From: Geothrix paludis
GTDB lineage: Bacteria; Acidobacteriota; Holophagae; Holophagales; Holophagaceae
Length of the DNA stretch: 64,000 bases
Direction of reading: 5' to 3'
NCBI RefSeq assembly: GCF_022808815.1
Contig: NZ_JAKZLC010000004.1
Location: 396,536-460,535 of the forward strand
Shown here: positions 1 through 8,506 of the stretch, piece after piece
Numbering within the stretch: the first letter of the stretch is position 1
Layout of the letters: the number at the start of each line of letters is the position of its first letter
The notes under the pieces: model-generated
Told to the model about the DNA's origin: nothing
Seen by the model: only the letters and a program-made list of their open reading frames with translations
Database searches by the model: none
Translations under genes and position numbers: made by a program

Positions 1-208
1 CCGCCTCGCCCGCGGGCGTGAGGAGCACGCGGCGGTGGTCCCGCTCGAAGAGACGCAGGCCCAGGGTGGCCTCGATCTGCTGGATCTGGGCGCTGAGGGA
101 GGGCTGGGAGACGTGGACCCGCTCGGCGGCCCGGTGGAAGCCCAGGGTGTCCGCCAGGGCCACCAGGTACTCCAGCTGCCGGAGGGAAAGGTCCGAAGGC
201 CGCGCCAT
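1..208 (-). CDS. oxyR: OxyR-type LysR family regulator (N-terminal part, cut by window edge)
   Basis: Only the first 69 residues are in the window, starting at the ATG at 208. They form the winged helix-turn-helix of a LysR regulator: an LEYLVALA helix, then VSQPSLSAQIQQIE as recognition region and RVLLTPAGEA at the end. These segments follow E. coli OxyR closely. OxyR senses hydrogen peroxide through cysteines in its C-terminal domain, which lies outside the window and cannot be checked. The gene diverges from the rubrerythrin operon and shares with it an intergenic region carrying an OxyR-like operator (264-300), so it probably controls that operon and itself. Confidence 0.8.
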   Translation of the reverse strand, partial: MARPSDLSLRQLEYLVALADTLGFHRAAERVHVSQPSLSAQIQQIEATLGLRLFERDHRRVLLTPAGEA

Positions 209-263
209 GGGCGCCGAGCATGGCAGCGCCGATCGAAAAAGCCAAGACTTCACCCCGGGCCCG

Positions 264-300
264 ATAGCCATTCCCTATCAGTCCGATTCGCAAGAAGTAT
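264..300. promoter_or_regulatory. OxyR-like operator, four tetranucleotides at 7-nt spacing
   Basis: ATAG (264-267), CTAT (275-278), ATTC (286-289) and GTAT (297-300) are separated by exactly seven bases each. This is the layout of the classical OxyR site ATAG-N7-CTAT-N7-ATAG-N7-CTAT. Half-sites one and two are perfect, three and four partly match. The site lies 53 bp upstream of the rubrerythrin start and 56 bp upstream of the divergent regulator start. Confidence 0.65.
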
Positions 301-352
301 CGGCCCACGGGCGTCCCAGAACCTATGTTGGTGACCCGATCCCGGAGGAGCC

Positions 353-772
353 ATGACCAAGCTGAAAGGCACCCGCACGCACCAGAACCTGAAGGACGCC
401 TTCGCGGGCGAATCCCAGGCCAACCGCCGCTACCTCTACTTCGCCAAGGTGGCCGACATCGAGGGCTACCCGGAGGTGGCCGGCAACTTCAAGGAAACCG
501 CCGATGGCGAGACCGGCCACGCCCATGGGCACCTGGACTACCTGAAGGCCGTCGGCGACCCCGCCACGGACCTGCCCATCGGCGACACCACCCTGAACCT
601 CAAGGCCGCCATCGCCGGCGAGACCCACGAGTACACGGACATGTACCCGGGCATGGCCAAGACCGCCCGCGAGGAGGGCTTCGCCGAGATCGCCGACTGG
701 TTCGAGACCCTGGCCAAGGCCGAGAAGAGCCACGCCGGCCGCTTCCAGAAGATGCTCGAGTCCATCAGCTGA
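353..772 (+). CDS. rbr: Rubrerythrin, short form without rubredoxin domain
   Basis: Diiron-carboxylate protein of 139 residues that reduces hydrogen peroxide in the cytoplasm. The ferritin-like four-helix ligands are visible: E20, E53-x-x-H56, E90/E93 and E124-x-x-H127. Classical rubrerythrins of about 190 residues end in a rubredoxin domain with two CxxC motifs. This protein stops after the diiron domain, so electrons must come from another protein. The Fe-S protein encoded next is a candidate donor (inference). A good GGAGG Shine-Dalgarno precedes the ATG. It is first in a probable operon with the Fe-S and DUF3501 genes, behind an OxyR-like operator. Confidence 0.93.
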   Translation: MTKLKGTRTHQNLKDAFAGESQANRRYLYFAKVADIEGYPEVAGNFKETADGETGHAHGHLDYLKAVGDPATDLPIGDTTLNLKAAIAGETHEYTDMYPGMAKTAREEGFAEIADWFETLAKAEKSHAGRFQKMLESIS

Positions 773-776
773 AGGA

Positions 777-862
777 GGAACGCGAAGGGCGCGAATAGGG
801 CGAAGAACCGCGAATAGAAAGCCTTGCTTGGCGTCCTTCGCCACCTTCGCTCTTCGCGTTCC
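777..862. repeat. Imperfect inverted repeat between rbr and the Fe-S gene
   Basis: The left arm (777-805) and right arm (836-862) are imperfect reverse complements built from GCGAAG-type words. They would form a long hairpin in the transcript between rbr and the next gene. A related inverted repeat with the same AACCGCGA wording lies at 13870-13921. It may attenuate or stabilise the message, or be a dispersed REP-like element. Confidence 0.55.
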
Positions 863-884
863 AAAGGTCTTTTGAGGCAGAGCC

Positions 885-2279
885 ATGGCCGAACGCTACG
901 AGATGGGCGACCAGGCGCGCCCGCACACCACGCCGGGAGAGCGCATCAGCTACGTGGCCGGGAAGGGCACCACCTACGACGCCGCGGATCCCCGCTACTG
1001 GGACGAGGCCTTGCTGAAGGAGGAGGTGGAGCGGGCCTTCGAGATCTGCCATGGCTGCCGCATGTGCTTCAAGTACTGCGACACCTTCCCAGGCCTCTTC
1101 GCCCTGCTGGACGAGAGGCACCACGGCGATGTGCGTGCCCTCACGAAGGCCGAGCGCGACGGCGTCATGGACGACTGCTTCCAGTGCAAGCTCTGCGAGG
1201 TGCAGTGCCCCTACACGCCCCGGGAGGGCCACGCCTTCGCCCTGGACTTCCCCAAGCTTGTCCACCGCTACCAGGCCCAGCGCCGGAAGCGCGAGGGCGG
1301 CACCCTCCGCAATCGGCTCCTGGGCGACCCGGACCTCTCCGCGAAGCTGGCGCGGGCTTCCTTTGGCCTGGCCAACACCATGAACCGGGTGGCGATCCAC
1401 CGCTGGTTCATGGAGAAGGCGCTGGGCATCCACCGGGAGGCCCACCTGCCGGACTTCGCCTCGGCCACCTTCGAGGCCTGGGCCGAGAAGAGCGGGCGCA
1501 TCCAGGCGCAGCCCGGCGCCGAGGCCGTGCTCTTCCAGACCTGCATCGTGCAGAACAACGAGCCCCAGCTCGGCAAGGACACCCTGGAGGTGCTGGAGAA
1601 GAACGGCTGCCGGGCGGGCTGCGTGAAAGGGCTCCAGTGCTGCGGCATGCCGGCCTGGGAGCACGGCGACCTGGACAGCCTCCGGAAGCAGGCCCACGCC
1701 AACCTGGATGCCCTCATGCCCCACGTGGAGGCGGGTTCGCTGGTGCTGGCCATCAACCCCACCTGCGCCATGATGCTGCGCCAGGAGTACCCGGAGCTGT
1801 TGGAGGGCGAGGACCGCGAGCGCGCGAAGAAGCTCGCCGCCGCCGTGCGCGACCCGGCGGAGTTCCTCTGGTCCATCCGGAACGAGCCCCGGGCCAACTG
1901 GAGCTTCGAATCCAGCCCGGGCCCCATCGCCTACCACGCCCCCTGCCACCTCCGCGCCCAGCGGGTGGGCTTCAAGGGCCGCGACCTGCTGAAGAAGATC
2001 CCTGGCGTCTCCATCGCCTCTGTGATGGAGTGCTGCGGCCACGACGGCACCTACGCCATGCGCGCCGAGACCTACGAGGCCAGCCGGCGCGTGGGCCAGA
2101 AGGCCTTCGCGGGCATGCAGGCCGCGGAAGAGGCGGCGGTCTGGGCCACGGAGTGCCCCCTGGCGGGCATGCAGTTCGAGCAGCACGCCGGGCGGCGGGC
2201 CCTGCATCCCATGACTATCCTCGCCCGGGCCTACCGCAAGGACGGCTTCCCGAACCCCATCGCCCCGGAGACACCATGA
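885..2279 (+). CDS. Heterodisulfide reductase/GlpC-like Fe-S protein with two CCG domains
   Basis: A 464-residue soluble protein. The N-terminal part carries two [4Fe-4S] motifs, C55-x2-C58-x2-C61-x3-C65 and C98-x2-C101-x2-C104-x3-C108. The C-terminal half has two cysteine-rich CCG motifs ([10 protein letters not shown] and [10 protein letters not shown]), as in HdrB, GlpC and LutA relatives. No transmembrane segment is evident. The arrangement rubrerythrin, this protein, DUF3501 recurs in many bacteria, so I read it as the electron-transfer partner of rubrerythrin in peroxide reduction. Subunit C of anaerobic glycerol-3-phosphate dehydrogenase is the main alternative name, but no glpA/glpB lies nearby. 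Its TGA overlaps the ATG of the next gene (ATGA), indicating translational coupling. Confidence 0.82.
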   Translation: MAERYEMGDQARPHTTPGERISYVAGKGTTYDAADPRYWDEALLKEEVERAFEICHGCRMCFKYCDTFPGLFALLDERHHGDVRALTKAERDGVMDDCFQCKLCEVQCPYTPREGHAFALDFPKLVHRYQAQRRKREGGTLRNRLLGDPDLSAKLARASFGLANTMNRVAIHRWFMEKALGIHREAHLPDFASATFEAWAEKSGRIQAQPGAEAVLFQTCIVQNNEPQLGKDTLEVLEKNGCRAGCVKGLQCCGMPAWEHGDLDSLRKQAHANLDALMPHVEAGSLVLAINPTCAMMLRQEYPELLEGEDRERAKKLAAAVRDPAEFLWSIRNEPRANWSFESSPGPIAYHAPCHLRAQRVGFKGRDLLKKIPGVSIASVMECCGHDGTYAMRAETYEASRRVGQKAFAGMQAAEEAAVWATECPLAGMQFEQHAGRRALHPMTILARAYRKDGFPNPIAPETP

Positions 2280-2848
2280 CGGCGAGGGTCGAGCGCGCCG
2301 AGATCCTGGACTTCCTCACCTACACCGATCGGCGGGACGCCATCCGGGCCTCGGCCATGGCCGCCAAGGACCTGCGGCGGGTCCACCTGGGCGAGCACCT
2401 CACCCTGCTCTTCGAGAACCGGGAGACCATCCGCTACCAGATCCAGGAGATGGTGCGGGCCGAGCAGATGGTGCGCGAATCGGACATCCAGCATGAGCTG
2501 GACACCTACAACGCCCTCCTCGGCGGCGAGGGGGAACTGGGTTGCACCCTGCTCATCGAGATCCCCGACGCGGCCCTGCGTCCCGCGCTCCTCCGCCGCT
2601 GGCGGGGCCTTCCGGGCCACCTGCACCTGACCTTCACGGACGGCAGCCGCGAGGCGGCCCGCTTCGATGCGACCCAGATGGACGAGGCCCGCCTCTCCTC
2701 CGTGCAGTTCCTCATCTTCCCCGTGGGCGACCGCGTCCCCTCGGGCCTGGAGGTAGACCTGCCGGAGCTCGCGGCCGGCACCTCGCTCGGCCCCGCCACC
2801 CAGCGGGCCCTGCTGGAGGACCTGGGGCGGCTTCCTCTGGAGGCATAA
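2276..2848 (+). CDS. DUF3501 family protein
   Basis: A 190-residue soluble protein recognised as DUF3501 by its opening (helix after RAEIL, then RRVHLGEHLTLLFENRET) and its co-occurrence with rubrerythrin and a CCG-domain Fe-S protein. The ATG at 2276 overlaps the preceding stop. No metal-binding cysteines or catalytic motif are evident. Its biochemical role is unknown; context suggests a part in peroxide or oxidative-stress defence. It ends 8 bp before the yceH start, so yceH may belong to the same transcript. Confidence 0.8.
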   Translation: MTARVERAEILDFLTYTDRRDAIRASAMAAKDLRRVHLGEHLTLLFENRETIRYQIQEMVRAEQMVRESDIQHELDTYNALLGGEGELGCTLLIEIPDAALRPALLRRWRGLPGHLHLTFTDGSREAARFDATQMDEARLSSVQFLIFPVGDRVPSGLEVDLPELAAGTSLGPATQRALLEDLGRLPLEA

Positions 2849-2855
2849 TGCGTCC

Positions 2856-3488
2856 ATGCCCGATCTCGACCTCGCCCCCCTGGAGTGCCGCATCCTCGGC
2901 TGCCTGCTGGAGAAGCAGCTCAGCACGCCGGACGTCTACCCGCTCTCGCTGAACGCCCTGGTGAACGCCTGCAACCAGTCCAGCAACCGGGAACCCGTGC
3001 TGGCGGTGCCGGAGGCCGAAGTCCAGGCGGCGGCGGATGCGCTCATGGCGCGGGGCCTGGTGGAGACCTGGCCGGGCCGGGTGACGAAGTTCGCCCACAC
3101 GGCCAAACCCACCTGGAACCTCTCCGTGCAGGAAGCGGCCCTGCTGGCGGAGCTGCTGCTGCGGGGCCCCCAGACGCCCGGCGAGCTGCGCACGAACACG
3201 AAGCGCATGTACGCCTTCCCCGATCTGGCGGAGCTGGAGGGCTGCCTGGCGGCCCTGATGGAAGCCGAGCCCCCCCTGGCCCTGCGCCTGACCCGCGCTC
3301 CGGGCGCCCGGGAGGCGCGGGTGGCGCACCTGCTCGCGGGCCCGGTGGCGGCCGAGGCCGCTCCCGCCAGGCCCACCGTTCCGGCCGCACCCGGCCGGGT
3401 GGAGCAGCTGGAAGCCGAGATCGCTTCGCTGCGCGAGGAGCTGGCGGACCTCCGCCAGGCCTTCGAGGCCTTCAAGGCCCAGTTTTAG
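2856..3488 (+). CDS. yceH: YceH family protein (UPF0502/DUF480)
   Basis: A 210-residue protein with the opening of the YceH family (LECRILGCLLEKQLSTPDVYPL, split here as a pattern: ECRIxGCLxEK then YPLSLNALVNACNQSSNR). Structures in the family show two winged-helix domains, so DNA binding is likely, but the function is not established. The C-terminal 40 residues form a short coiled coil (VEQLEAEIASLREELADL) that is typical of the family. It converges on the barstar-like gene, and the two stop codons overlap at 3485-3488. Confidence 0.9.
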   Translation: MPDLDLAPLECRILGCLLEKQLSTPDVYPLSLNALVNACNQSSNREPVLAVPEAEVQAAADALMARGLVETWPGRVTKFAHTAKPTWNLSVQEAALLAELLLRGPQTPGELRTNTKRMYAFPDLAELEGCLAALMEAEPPLALRLTRAPGAREARVAHLLAGPVAAEAAPARPTVPAAPGRVEQLEAEIASLREELADLRQAFEAFKAQF

Positions 3489-3940
3489 AGATCTCCGTAG
3501 GCCACATTCAGGGCCCGGAGGCCGGCCACCAGGTCCCCCCGGCGAGCGGGGTCCACCTGGAACACCAGGTGAAAGGGCTGGGGGGCGAGATCCTCGGCAG
3601 CATCAGCCAGGACAGCCATCAGCGTGACCCCATCCTCCGGCGGCGCGTCCTGAAGGAGCTGGTCCGCCTCCAGCACCAGGAAGGCGCCGCCCTCGGGCAG
3701 GTCCGAGAGGCAGTCCCGCAGGCTGTCCCAGGTGCCGCCGAAGTGGGGCGGAAACTGCGCCGCGGCCGCCCATTCGTCCAGGAGGCCCTGGCGGGTCCGC
3801 ATGCGGTCGCCCCGCAGCCAGCGGAGCATCCGGCCCGTCTCCACGGGCGCGGCATCCACCAGAGCGGAGGCAGACCCGGACCACACATGCACGCGGGGCC
3901 GCTGGGTCGAGGCCAGGAAGGACCAGTCCACGCCGGCCAT
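3485..3940 (-). CDS. Barstar-like ribonuclease inhibitor
   Basis: A 151-residue cytoplasmic protein. The barstar signature lies around residues 53-81: a LLDEWAAAAQFPPHFGG helix and loop followed by TWDSLRDCLSDL, matching the FGxNWDALxDCL core of barstar. It is longer than Bacillus barstar (90 residues), with an N-terminal extension. The ATG at 3940 overlaps the stop of the secreted RNase gene upstream (TGATG), so toxin and immunity protein are translationally coupled. Role: protects the producer from the RNase before export, by covering its active site. Confidence 0.85.
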   Translation of the reverse strand: MAGVDWSFLASTQRPRVHVWSGSASALVDAAPVETGRMLRWLRGDRMRTRQGLLDEWAAAAQFPPHFGGTWDSLRDCLSDLPEGGAFLVLEADQLLQDAPPEDGVTLMAVLADAAEDLAPQPFHLVFQVDPARRGDLVAGLRALNVAYGDL

Positions 3941-4365
3941 CACTTCACCTCGGTGAAGGTGCGGTAGTGGTCCGCCGTGTACCAGGCCCGGCCGTCGCTG
4001 CCCGTCACCAGGCGTTCGGCGCCGCGGTTGCGCCCCTCGGCCTTGGGGTGCACGTCCCACTCCCGGTACTCGAGGCGCTTGCGGCGGGCGTCGTAGCGGG
4101 GCAGCACCCCTTCGTAGTTCCCGAAGACGCGCCCTCCGATGTACCCCGGCGGGGCGTAGCCGTGCTGACGGACATAGGCCAGGGTCTCCCGGGCCGGCGC
4201 GGGAATCGGGTCGTTCGGCGGGGCCTGCCGCACCTGGGCCGGCGGCTGGGCCGATGGCTGGGTTGGAGACGCCGCCTCGGGGCCGCAGGCCAGCGGGGCC
4301 ACCAGGGCGGCCAGGAGCGCCAAGCCACCGGCCAGGTGCGCGAGGGTCCTCCGCCAGCAGGTCAT
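3940..4365 (-). CDS. Secreted barnase-like guanyl-specific ribonuclease (N1/T1 family)
   Basis: A 141-residue protein. Residues 5-27 form a signal peptide ending in a lipobox (LVAPLAC, C27), so it is probably exported as a lipoprotein. A Pro/Gln-rich linker follows (31-58), then the microbial ribonuclease domain. Aligning with barnase places the catalytic base at E102 (in YREWDV), the phosphate-binding arginines at R114 and R118, and the catalytic acid at H133 (in ADHYRTF). All key residues are present, so the enzyme should be active. It forms an overlapping pair with the barstar-like inhibitor. It may serve competition with neighbours or RNA scavenging; the sequence does not say which. Confidence 0.88.
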   Translation of the reverse strand: MTCWRRTLAHLAGGLALLAALVAPLACGPEAASPTQPSAQPPAQVRQAPPNDPIPAPARETLAYVRQHGYAPPGYIGGRVFGNYEGVLPRYDARRKRLEYREWDVHPKAEGRNRGAERLVTGSDGRAWYTADHYRTFTEVK

Positions 4366-4431
4366 GGGCGCTCCGGAATGGGCCTCCAGTCTATCCGGGC
4401 TCTCCCGGGGGTGGCAGGCCTTGCGGGGTGA

Positions 4432-5751
4432 TCAGGCCTTGGAGGACCCGGCTTCCAGGACGCCGCCATGCCGCTTGTCCGCCCGCAGCAGGAGGAAGGC
4501 GAAGACGAGTCCCGCCAGGCCCAGCCCCGCGAACATGATCTGGGTGGAGGTGTAGGTGCCCGTCACGTCCCGCAGCTTGCCGTTGAGGTAGGGGAACAGC
4601 GCCAGGCCCAGGTTCTGGATGGCGGTCATCAGGCCGAAGGCCGTGCCCACCCGGTTCTCCTCCACCACTAGGGGCACCGAAGGCCACATGGCGGCGGGCA
4701 CCAGTACGAAGGCCGCGCCCAGCATTACCATCATCGGGATGGGATTCCAGTGGGTGATGCCCATCAGGAGGTGGGCCGGGATCATCAGCAGGGAGCCCAC
4801 CACCATCAGGGAGGCGCGCCGGCCCAGGCGATCCACCAGATCCCCCGCGAAGGGCGCGAAGAACATCGAGGCGGCGATGGCGATGCTCGTGATTCCCGGC
4901 GCGGTGCTGAACATGTGGGTGAAGTTGTAGAACACCCGGGCCAGGAAGCCCCCGTTCGTGGCGTTCACGAGGGGGAGGCCCCACTTGTCGTGGAACATGT
5001 CCGTGGAGAGGGCGGTGAACGGGAAGATGGCGCTGTAGAAGGTCACGCAGAGCAGCACCACGAACCAGTAGGACGAGGTGAACTTCTTGACGTCGGCGAA
5101 GACGATCTTGTCGCCGGCGCCGGCTTTCGGCAGGGACAGTTCGCGCTCGCCGTGCCGGTCCATGGCGATGAAGACCAGGTTGCAGACCACGGAGAAGAGG
5201 CAGAGGAGCGCCGCCGCCCAAAGGGCCGTGCGGAAGCTGTGGAAGTGGTCTGCGATGAGCTCCTCGGTGTTGAAGGAGAACAGCGTGCCCACGCGGCTGA
5301 GGGTCAGCGCGATCCCGAAGGCCATGGCCATCTCCTTGCCCTTGAACCAGCGGCTGATGATGGCGCTCTGGACCACGATGAGGGATTCGGAGCCGGCGCC
5401 GAAGATCAGCCGTCCGAAGATGAGCATCCACTTGCCCTTCGCCACCGCCACGATGACCGCGCCCAGGAAGACGAGGGTGCTGAACAGCAGGCTGGCTTTG
5501 CGGGGCCCCAGCTTGTCATAGAGCATGCCGCCGAAGAACACGATGGCGATGGCGGCCACGGAATAGGCCGTATAGAGGTTGCCGATGGTGCTCCGGTCGA
5601 GGTTCAGTTCCCGCATCAGCGTGGTTTCGAGGGCCCCGATGCTGTCGTAGGCGAAGTAACTCCCCAGCACCAGCAGGCTGATGAAGATCAGGATCGTGAA
5701 CCGGTAGAGCCGGGAACTCGGATGGAAGGCGCCGGGAATCGCGGGGGTCAT
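4432..5751 (-). CDS. Major facilitator superfamily transporter, MFSD1-like
   Basis: A 439-residue inner-membrane protein with twelve predicted helices in two halves. Motif A-like sequence GGMLYDKLGPRKASLL follows helix 2, and GDLVDRLGRRASLM is its repeat in the second half. The YDSIGALE segment early in helix 1 resembles MFSD1-type carriers, which move dipeptides in animals; the bacterial substrate is unknown. It stands alone, with a 66-bp gap to the RNase gene downstream, and is divergent from the M4 protease. A role in taking up peptides released by that protease is conceivable but rests only on proximity. Confidence 0.8.
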   Translation of the reverse strand: MTPAIPGAFHPSSRLYRFTILIFISLLVLGSYFAYDSIGALETTLMRELNLDRSTIGNLYTAYSVAAIAIVFFGGMLYDKLGPRKASLLFSTLVFLGAVIVAVAKGKWMLIFGRLIFGAGSESLIVVQSAIISRWFKGKEMAMAFGIALTLSRVGTLFSFNTEELIADHFHSFRTALWAAALLCLFSVVCNLVFIAMDRHGERELSLPKAGAGDKIVFADVKKFTSSYWFVVLLCVTFYSAIFPFTALSTDMFHDKWGLPLVNATNGGFLARVFYNFTHMFSTAPGITSIAIAASMFFAPFAGDLVDRLGRRASLMVVGSLLMIPAHLLMGITHWNPIPMMVMLGAAFVLVPAAMWPSVPLVVEENRVGTAFGLMTAIQNLGLALFPYLNGKLRDVTGTYTSTQIMFAGLGLAGLVFAFLLLRADKRHGGVLEAGSSKA

Positions 5752-5850
5752 CGTGGGGTCCTCAGGTGGGCCAGGGCGACAGCGGAAACAAGGGGGAAAG
5801 CCGGGACGGTTCGGTTCCCCGATGGTGACAGGGGCCTCCCCAAACCTCGC

Positions 5851-5880
5851 AAATAGAATTGATTCTCATAAAAATTCATA
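5851..5880. promoter_or_regulatory. AT-rich tract in the divergent MFS / M4 protease promoter region
   Basis: The 237-bp intergenic region 5752-5988 is otherwise GC-rich but holds this AT-rich stretch (AATTGATTCTCATAAAAATT). It probably contains the promoter of one or both divergent genes. The GATTCTCAT core is loosely Fur-box-like, but no complete palindrome is present, so I do not assign a regulator. Confidence 0.25.
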
Positions 5881-5988
5881 ACTCTTAACAGGGGTGATTT
5901 GCCTTCTGCCGCCTAGGATTCATCCACGCACCCCAGTCCTTGTCATCCCCATCCACCCATCCGGAGCTCAGACTCCCTGGAGGTCACC

Positions 5989-7656
5989 ATGCCATCCCGT
6001 CTCACCCTTCGCCTCGCCGCCGCCGCGCTCCTGGTGGTCCCGGCCTTCGCCGCCCGTCCCGTGGACAGCCCTCTCGCCAACGAGGCGGCCCGCCACCTGG
6101 ACGCCCGCGTCTTCCAGCTGGGCCTGGACCGGAACGCCGGCTTCGCCACCAAGAACATCCTGGAAGAGGCCACCGGCGACGCCCACGTCCGCATGAACCA
6201 GTTCTACAAGGGCGTGCGTGTGTTCGAGGGCGAGACCATCGTCCACATGCGGGGTGGCATTGTCACCGGCCGCACGGACGCCCTGGTCCGCGGCCTCAAC
6301 CTGAATGTGACCCCCACCCTCGGCGCCTCCGAGGCCCTGGCCGTGGCCCACCAGTCCCTGGCCCCCAAGGGCGCCTACGCCCACACGCCCACCTCCGAGC
6401 TCGTGGTGGTGACCGTCGGCCAGCCCACCCTGGCCTACCACGTCCACACGGAGCTGGAGAACGGCGCCGAGGAGACCCGCCACACCGACTTCCTCGTGGA
6501 CGCCCACAGCGGCGCCATCCTGGAGCAGTGGAGCACCCTGCACACCACCGCCGCCAACGGCACCGGCAACAGCCAGTACTCCGGCGTGGTGACGCTGAAC
6601 ACCAACAGCCTGGCCAGCGGCTACGAGCTGCGGGACACGGTCCGCGGCATGAACTTCGACACCCGCGACCTGAACCACGCCACCAGCGGCAACGGCACCA
6701 CCTACACCGATGCCGACAACACTTGGGGCGACGGGCTCAACTACAACGGCGGGGCCACCACCTCCGCCAACGGCCAGACCGCGGCCGTGGACGCCCACTA
6801 CGGCGTGGGCCTCACCTACGACTACTACAAGAACATCTTCGGCCGCAACGGCATCGACGGGAACGGCACGGCCACCTACAGCCGCGTGCACTACAGCAGC
6901 GCCTACGACAACGCCTTCTGGTCCGACAGCTGCTTCTGCATGACCTACGGCGACGGCTCCTCCTTCAAGTCCCTCGAGTCCATCGACGTGGCCGGCCACG
7001 AGATGAGCCATGGCGTCTGCGCCCGCACCGCCAACCTCACCTACCGCGGCGAGTCCGGCGGCCTGAACGAAGCCAACTCCGACATCATGGGCACCATGGT
7101 CGAGTTCATGGCCCACGGCGGCGGCACCACCACCGTGCCCAACTACACCAACATCACCTCGACCATCAACGTCTACTGGACGGGCGCCACCACCCCCACG
7201 CCCTCCACCAGCAAGGCCGTCCCCGCCGCGAACTACCTGATCGGCGAGCAGCTGGCCACCAGCAAGTACACCAGGCCCCTGCGCTTCATGTACAAGCCCA
7301 GCCTGGACGGCTCCAGCCCCGACGCCTGGTCCAAGACCCTCGGCCGCCTGGATGTCCACTACAGCTCCGGCGTGGCCAACCACTTCTACTTCCTGCTCTC
7401 CCACGGCAGCCAGATCGACAGCTTCTCCGACGGCGTCCAGTCCCCCATGGCCAACGGCGTCACCAGCGTCGCCGGCGTGGGCAACGACAAGGCCGCCCGC
7501 ATCTGGTTCCGCGCCCTCACGGTCTACATGACCAGCAGCACGAACTACGCCGGCGCCCGCACCGCCACCCTCAGCGCCGCCACGGACCTCTACGGGGCCG
7601 GGTCCGCCGAATACAGCTCCGTCAACACCGCCTGGCTCGCGGTGAACGTGAAGTAG
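5989..7656 (+). CDS. Secreted M4 (thermolysin-like) zinc metalloprotease
   Basis: A 555-residue preproenzyme. The signal peptide spans residues 1-21 (ending AFA). A propeptide with an FTP-type segment (VRMNQFYKGVRVFEGE) and a PepSY-like part follow, and the catalytic domain runs from about 190 to the end. Zinc ligands are H337 and H341 in HEMSH plus E361 in GLNEANSD. The C-terminal DVHYSSGVANHFYFLL segment carries the M4 catalytic histidine region. All catalytic elements are present. It should be secreted and self-activating, degrading external protein. No C-terminal PPC or sorting domain follows. A GC hairpin terminates the gene. Confidence 0.93.
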   Translation: MPSRLTLRLAAAALLVVPAFAARPVDSPLANEAARHLDARVFQLGLDRNAGFATKNILEEATGDAHVRMNQFYKGVRVFEGETIVHMRGGIVTGRTDALVRGLNLNVTPTLGASEALAVAHQSLAPKGAYAHTPTSELVVVTVGQPTLAYHVHTELENGAEETRHTDFLVDAHSGAILEQWSTLHTTAANGTGNSQYSGVVTLNTNSLASGYELRDTVRGMNFDTRDLNHATSGNGTTYTDADNTWGDGLNYNGGATTSANGQTAAVDAHYGVGLTYDYYKNIFGRNGIDGNGTATYSRVHYSSAYDNAFWSDSCFCMTYGDGSSFKSLESIDVAGHEMSHGVCARTANLTYRGESGGLNEANSDIMGTMVEFMAHGGGTTTVPNYTNITSTINVYWTGATTPTPSTSKAVPAANYLIGEQLATSKYTRPLRFMYKPSLDGSSPDAWSKTLGRLDVHYSSGVANHFYFLLSHGSQIDSFSDGVQSPMANGVTSVAGVGNDKAARIWFRALTVYMTSSTNYAGARTATLSAATDLYGAGSAEYSSVNTAWLAVNVK

Positions 7657-7674
7657 CTCCTCCGCTCCGCCTGC

Positions 7675-7700
7675 AGCGCCCCGGCCCCGGCCGGGGCGCT
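7675..7700 (+). terminator. Hairpin after the M4 protease gene
   Basis: A perfect 10-bp stem (AGCGCCCCGG paired with CCGGGGCGCT) with a 6-nt loop, 18 bp after the stop codon. There is no long U tract, so termination by this hairpin alone is probable rather than certain. Confidence 0.6.
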
Positions 7701-7753
7701 CTCGTATGGGCCGCCCTTCCCCCGAAACCGCCCCTGGCCGATAGTGGTGCATG

Positions 7754-8473
7754 ATGACCGCCTCCACCCGGCGCACCTGCCCCAGCTGCCAGACCCGCCT
7801 CTCCCCCCTCGCGGCGGAGTGTCCGGAGTGCGGCCTGGCCCTGGCGCCGCCGCGGCAGGGGCGTCCCATGCTCTTCCAGGCCTCGGCCCTGGCCCAGGTG
7901 CCCCTCGAGGCCTCCCCCCGGGCCCTGACCGCCCCCGCCCTGGGCCGGGTGCCGGAGGTGGCGGTGGAGGTGGCCCCCGAGGAGCTGCAGCGCTCCGACG
8001 CCGGCGATCCCCTCCCCGCCCCCGGGTTCCACCCCCAGGCCACCCTCGGGATCCAGGACCCCAGCTCCAGCTTCTGGCCCCTGGTGAAGGTGGAGGCCAC
8101 CGAGGCGCTCCTGCTCATCCTCGTCCAGGGCCTGGCCCTGGTCCTCCCGGCCTGGGCCCTGGGCATCTCCCCCCTGCGGCTTCTCGCCGGGGCCTGGCCC
8201 TTCGTGGTGCCCTACCTGTTCGCGACGTCCTGGATCCTCTTCATGGCGCCGCTGGTGCTCACGGGCCAGTCTCCCCTCATGGCGCCCTTCGGGGTGACCC
8301 TACCGGAGAACGCGCCCGAGCGGCGCATCACCTTCTCGCTCGTGCACCTCATCTCCGTGGCCTGCTTCCCCCTCAGCTTCCTCTGCATGGTGCTGAGCCC
8401 CAGGCACCAGACCCTGGGGGAGCTGCTCAGCGGCCAGGAGCTGCTGACGCGCCCCACGGGCCGGATGCGCTGA
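7754..8473 (+). CDS. RDD-family membrane protein with N-terminal zinc ribbon
   Basis: About 239 residues; two adjacent ATGs (7751 and 7754) are possible starts. The N-terminus has a zinc ribbon, CPSCQ then CPECG. A low-complexity linker of about 70 residues follows, then an RDD-like domain with three hydrophobic helices. The last part (LSPRHQTLGELLSGQELL) resembles the RDD ending, where R and D residues are conserved. Function unknown. It converges with the KimA-like genes. Confidence 0.65.
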   Translation: MTASTRRTCPSCQTRLSPLAAECPECGLALAPPRQGRPMLFQASALAQVPLEASPRALTAPALGRVPEVAVEVAPEELQRSDAGDPLPAPGFHPQATLGIQDPSSSFWPLVKVEATEALLLILVQGLALVLPAWALGISPLRLLAGAWPFVVPYLFATSWILFMAPLVLTGQSPLMAPFGVTLPENAPERRITFSLVHLISVACFPLSFLCMVLSPRHQTLGELLSGQELLTRPTGRMR

Positions 8474-8506
8474 GGGACGCGTCTCCCTGCTCGGATCTAC
8501 TGAGGC

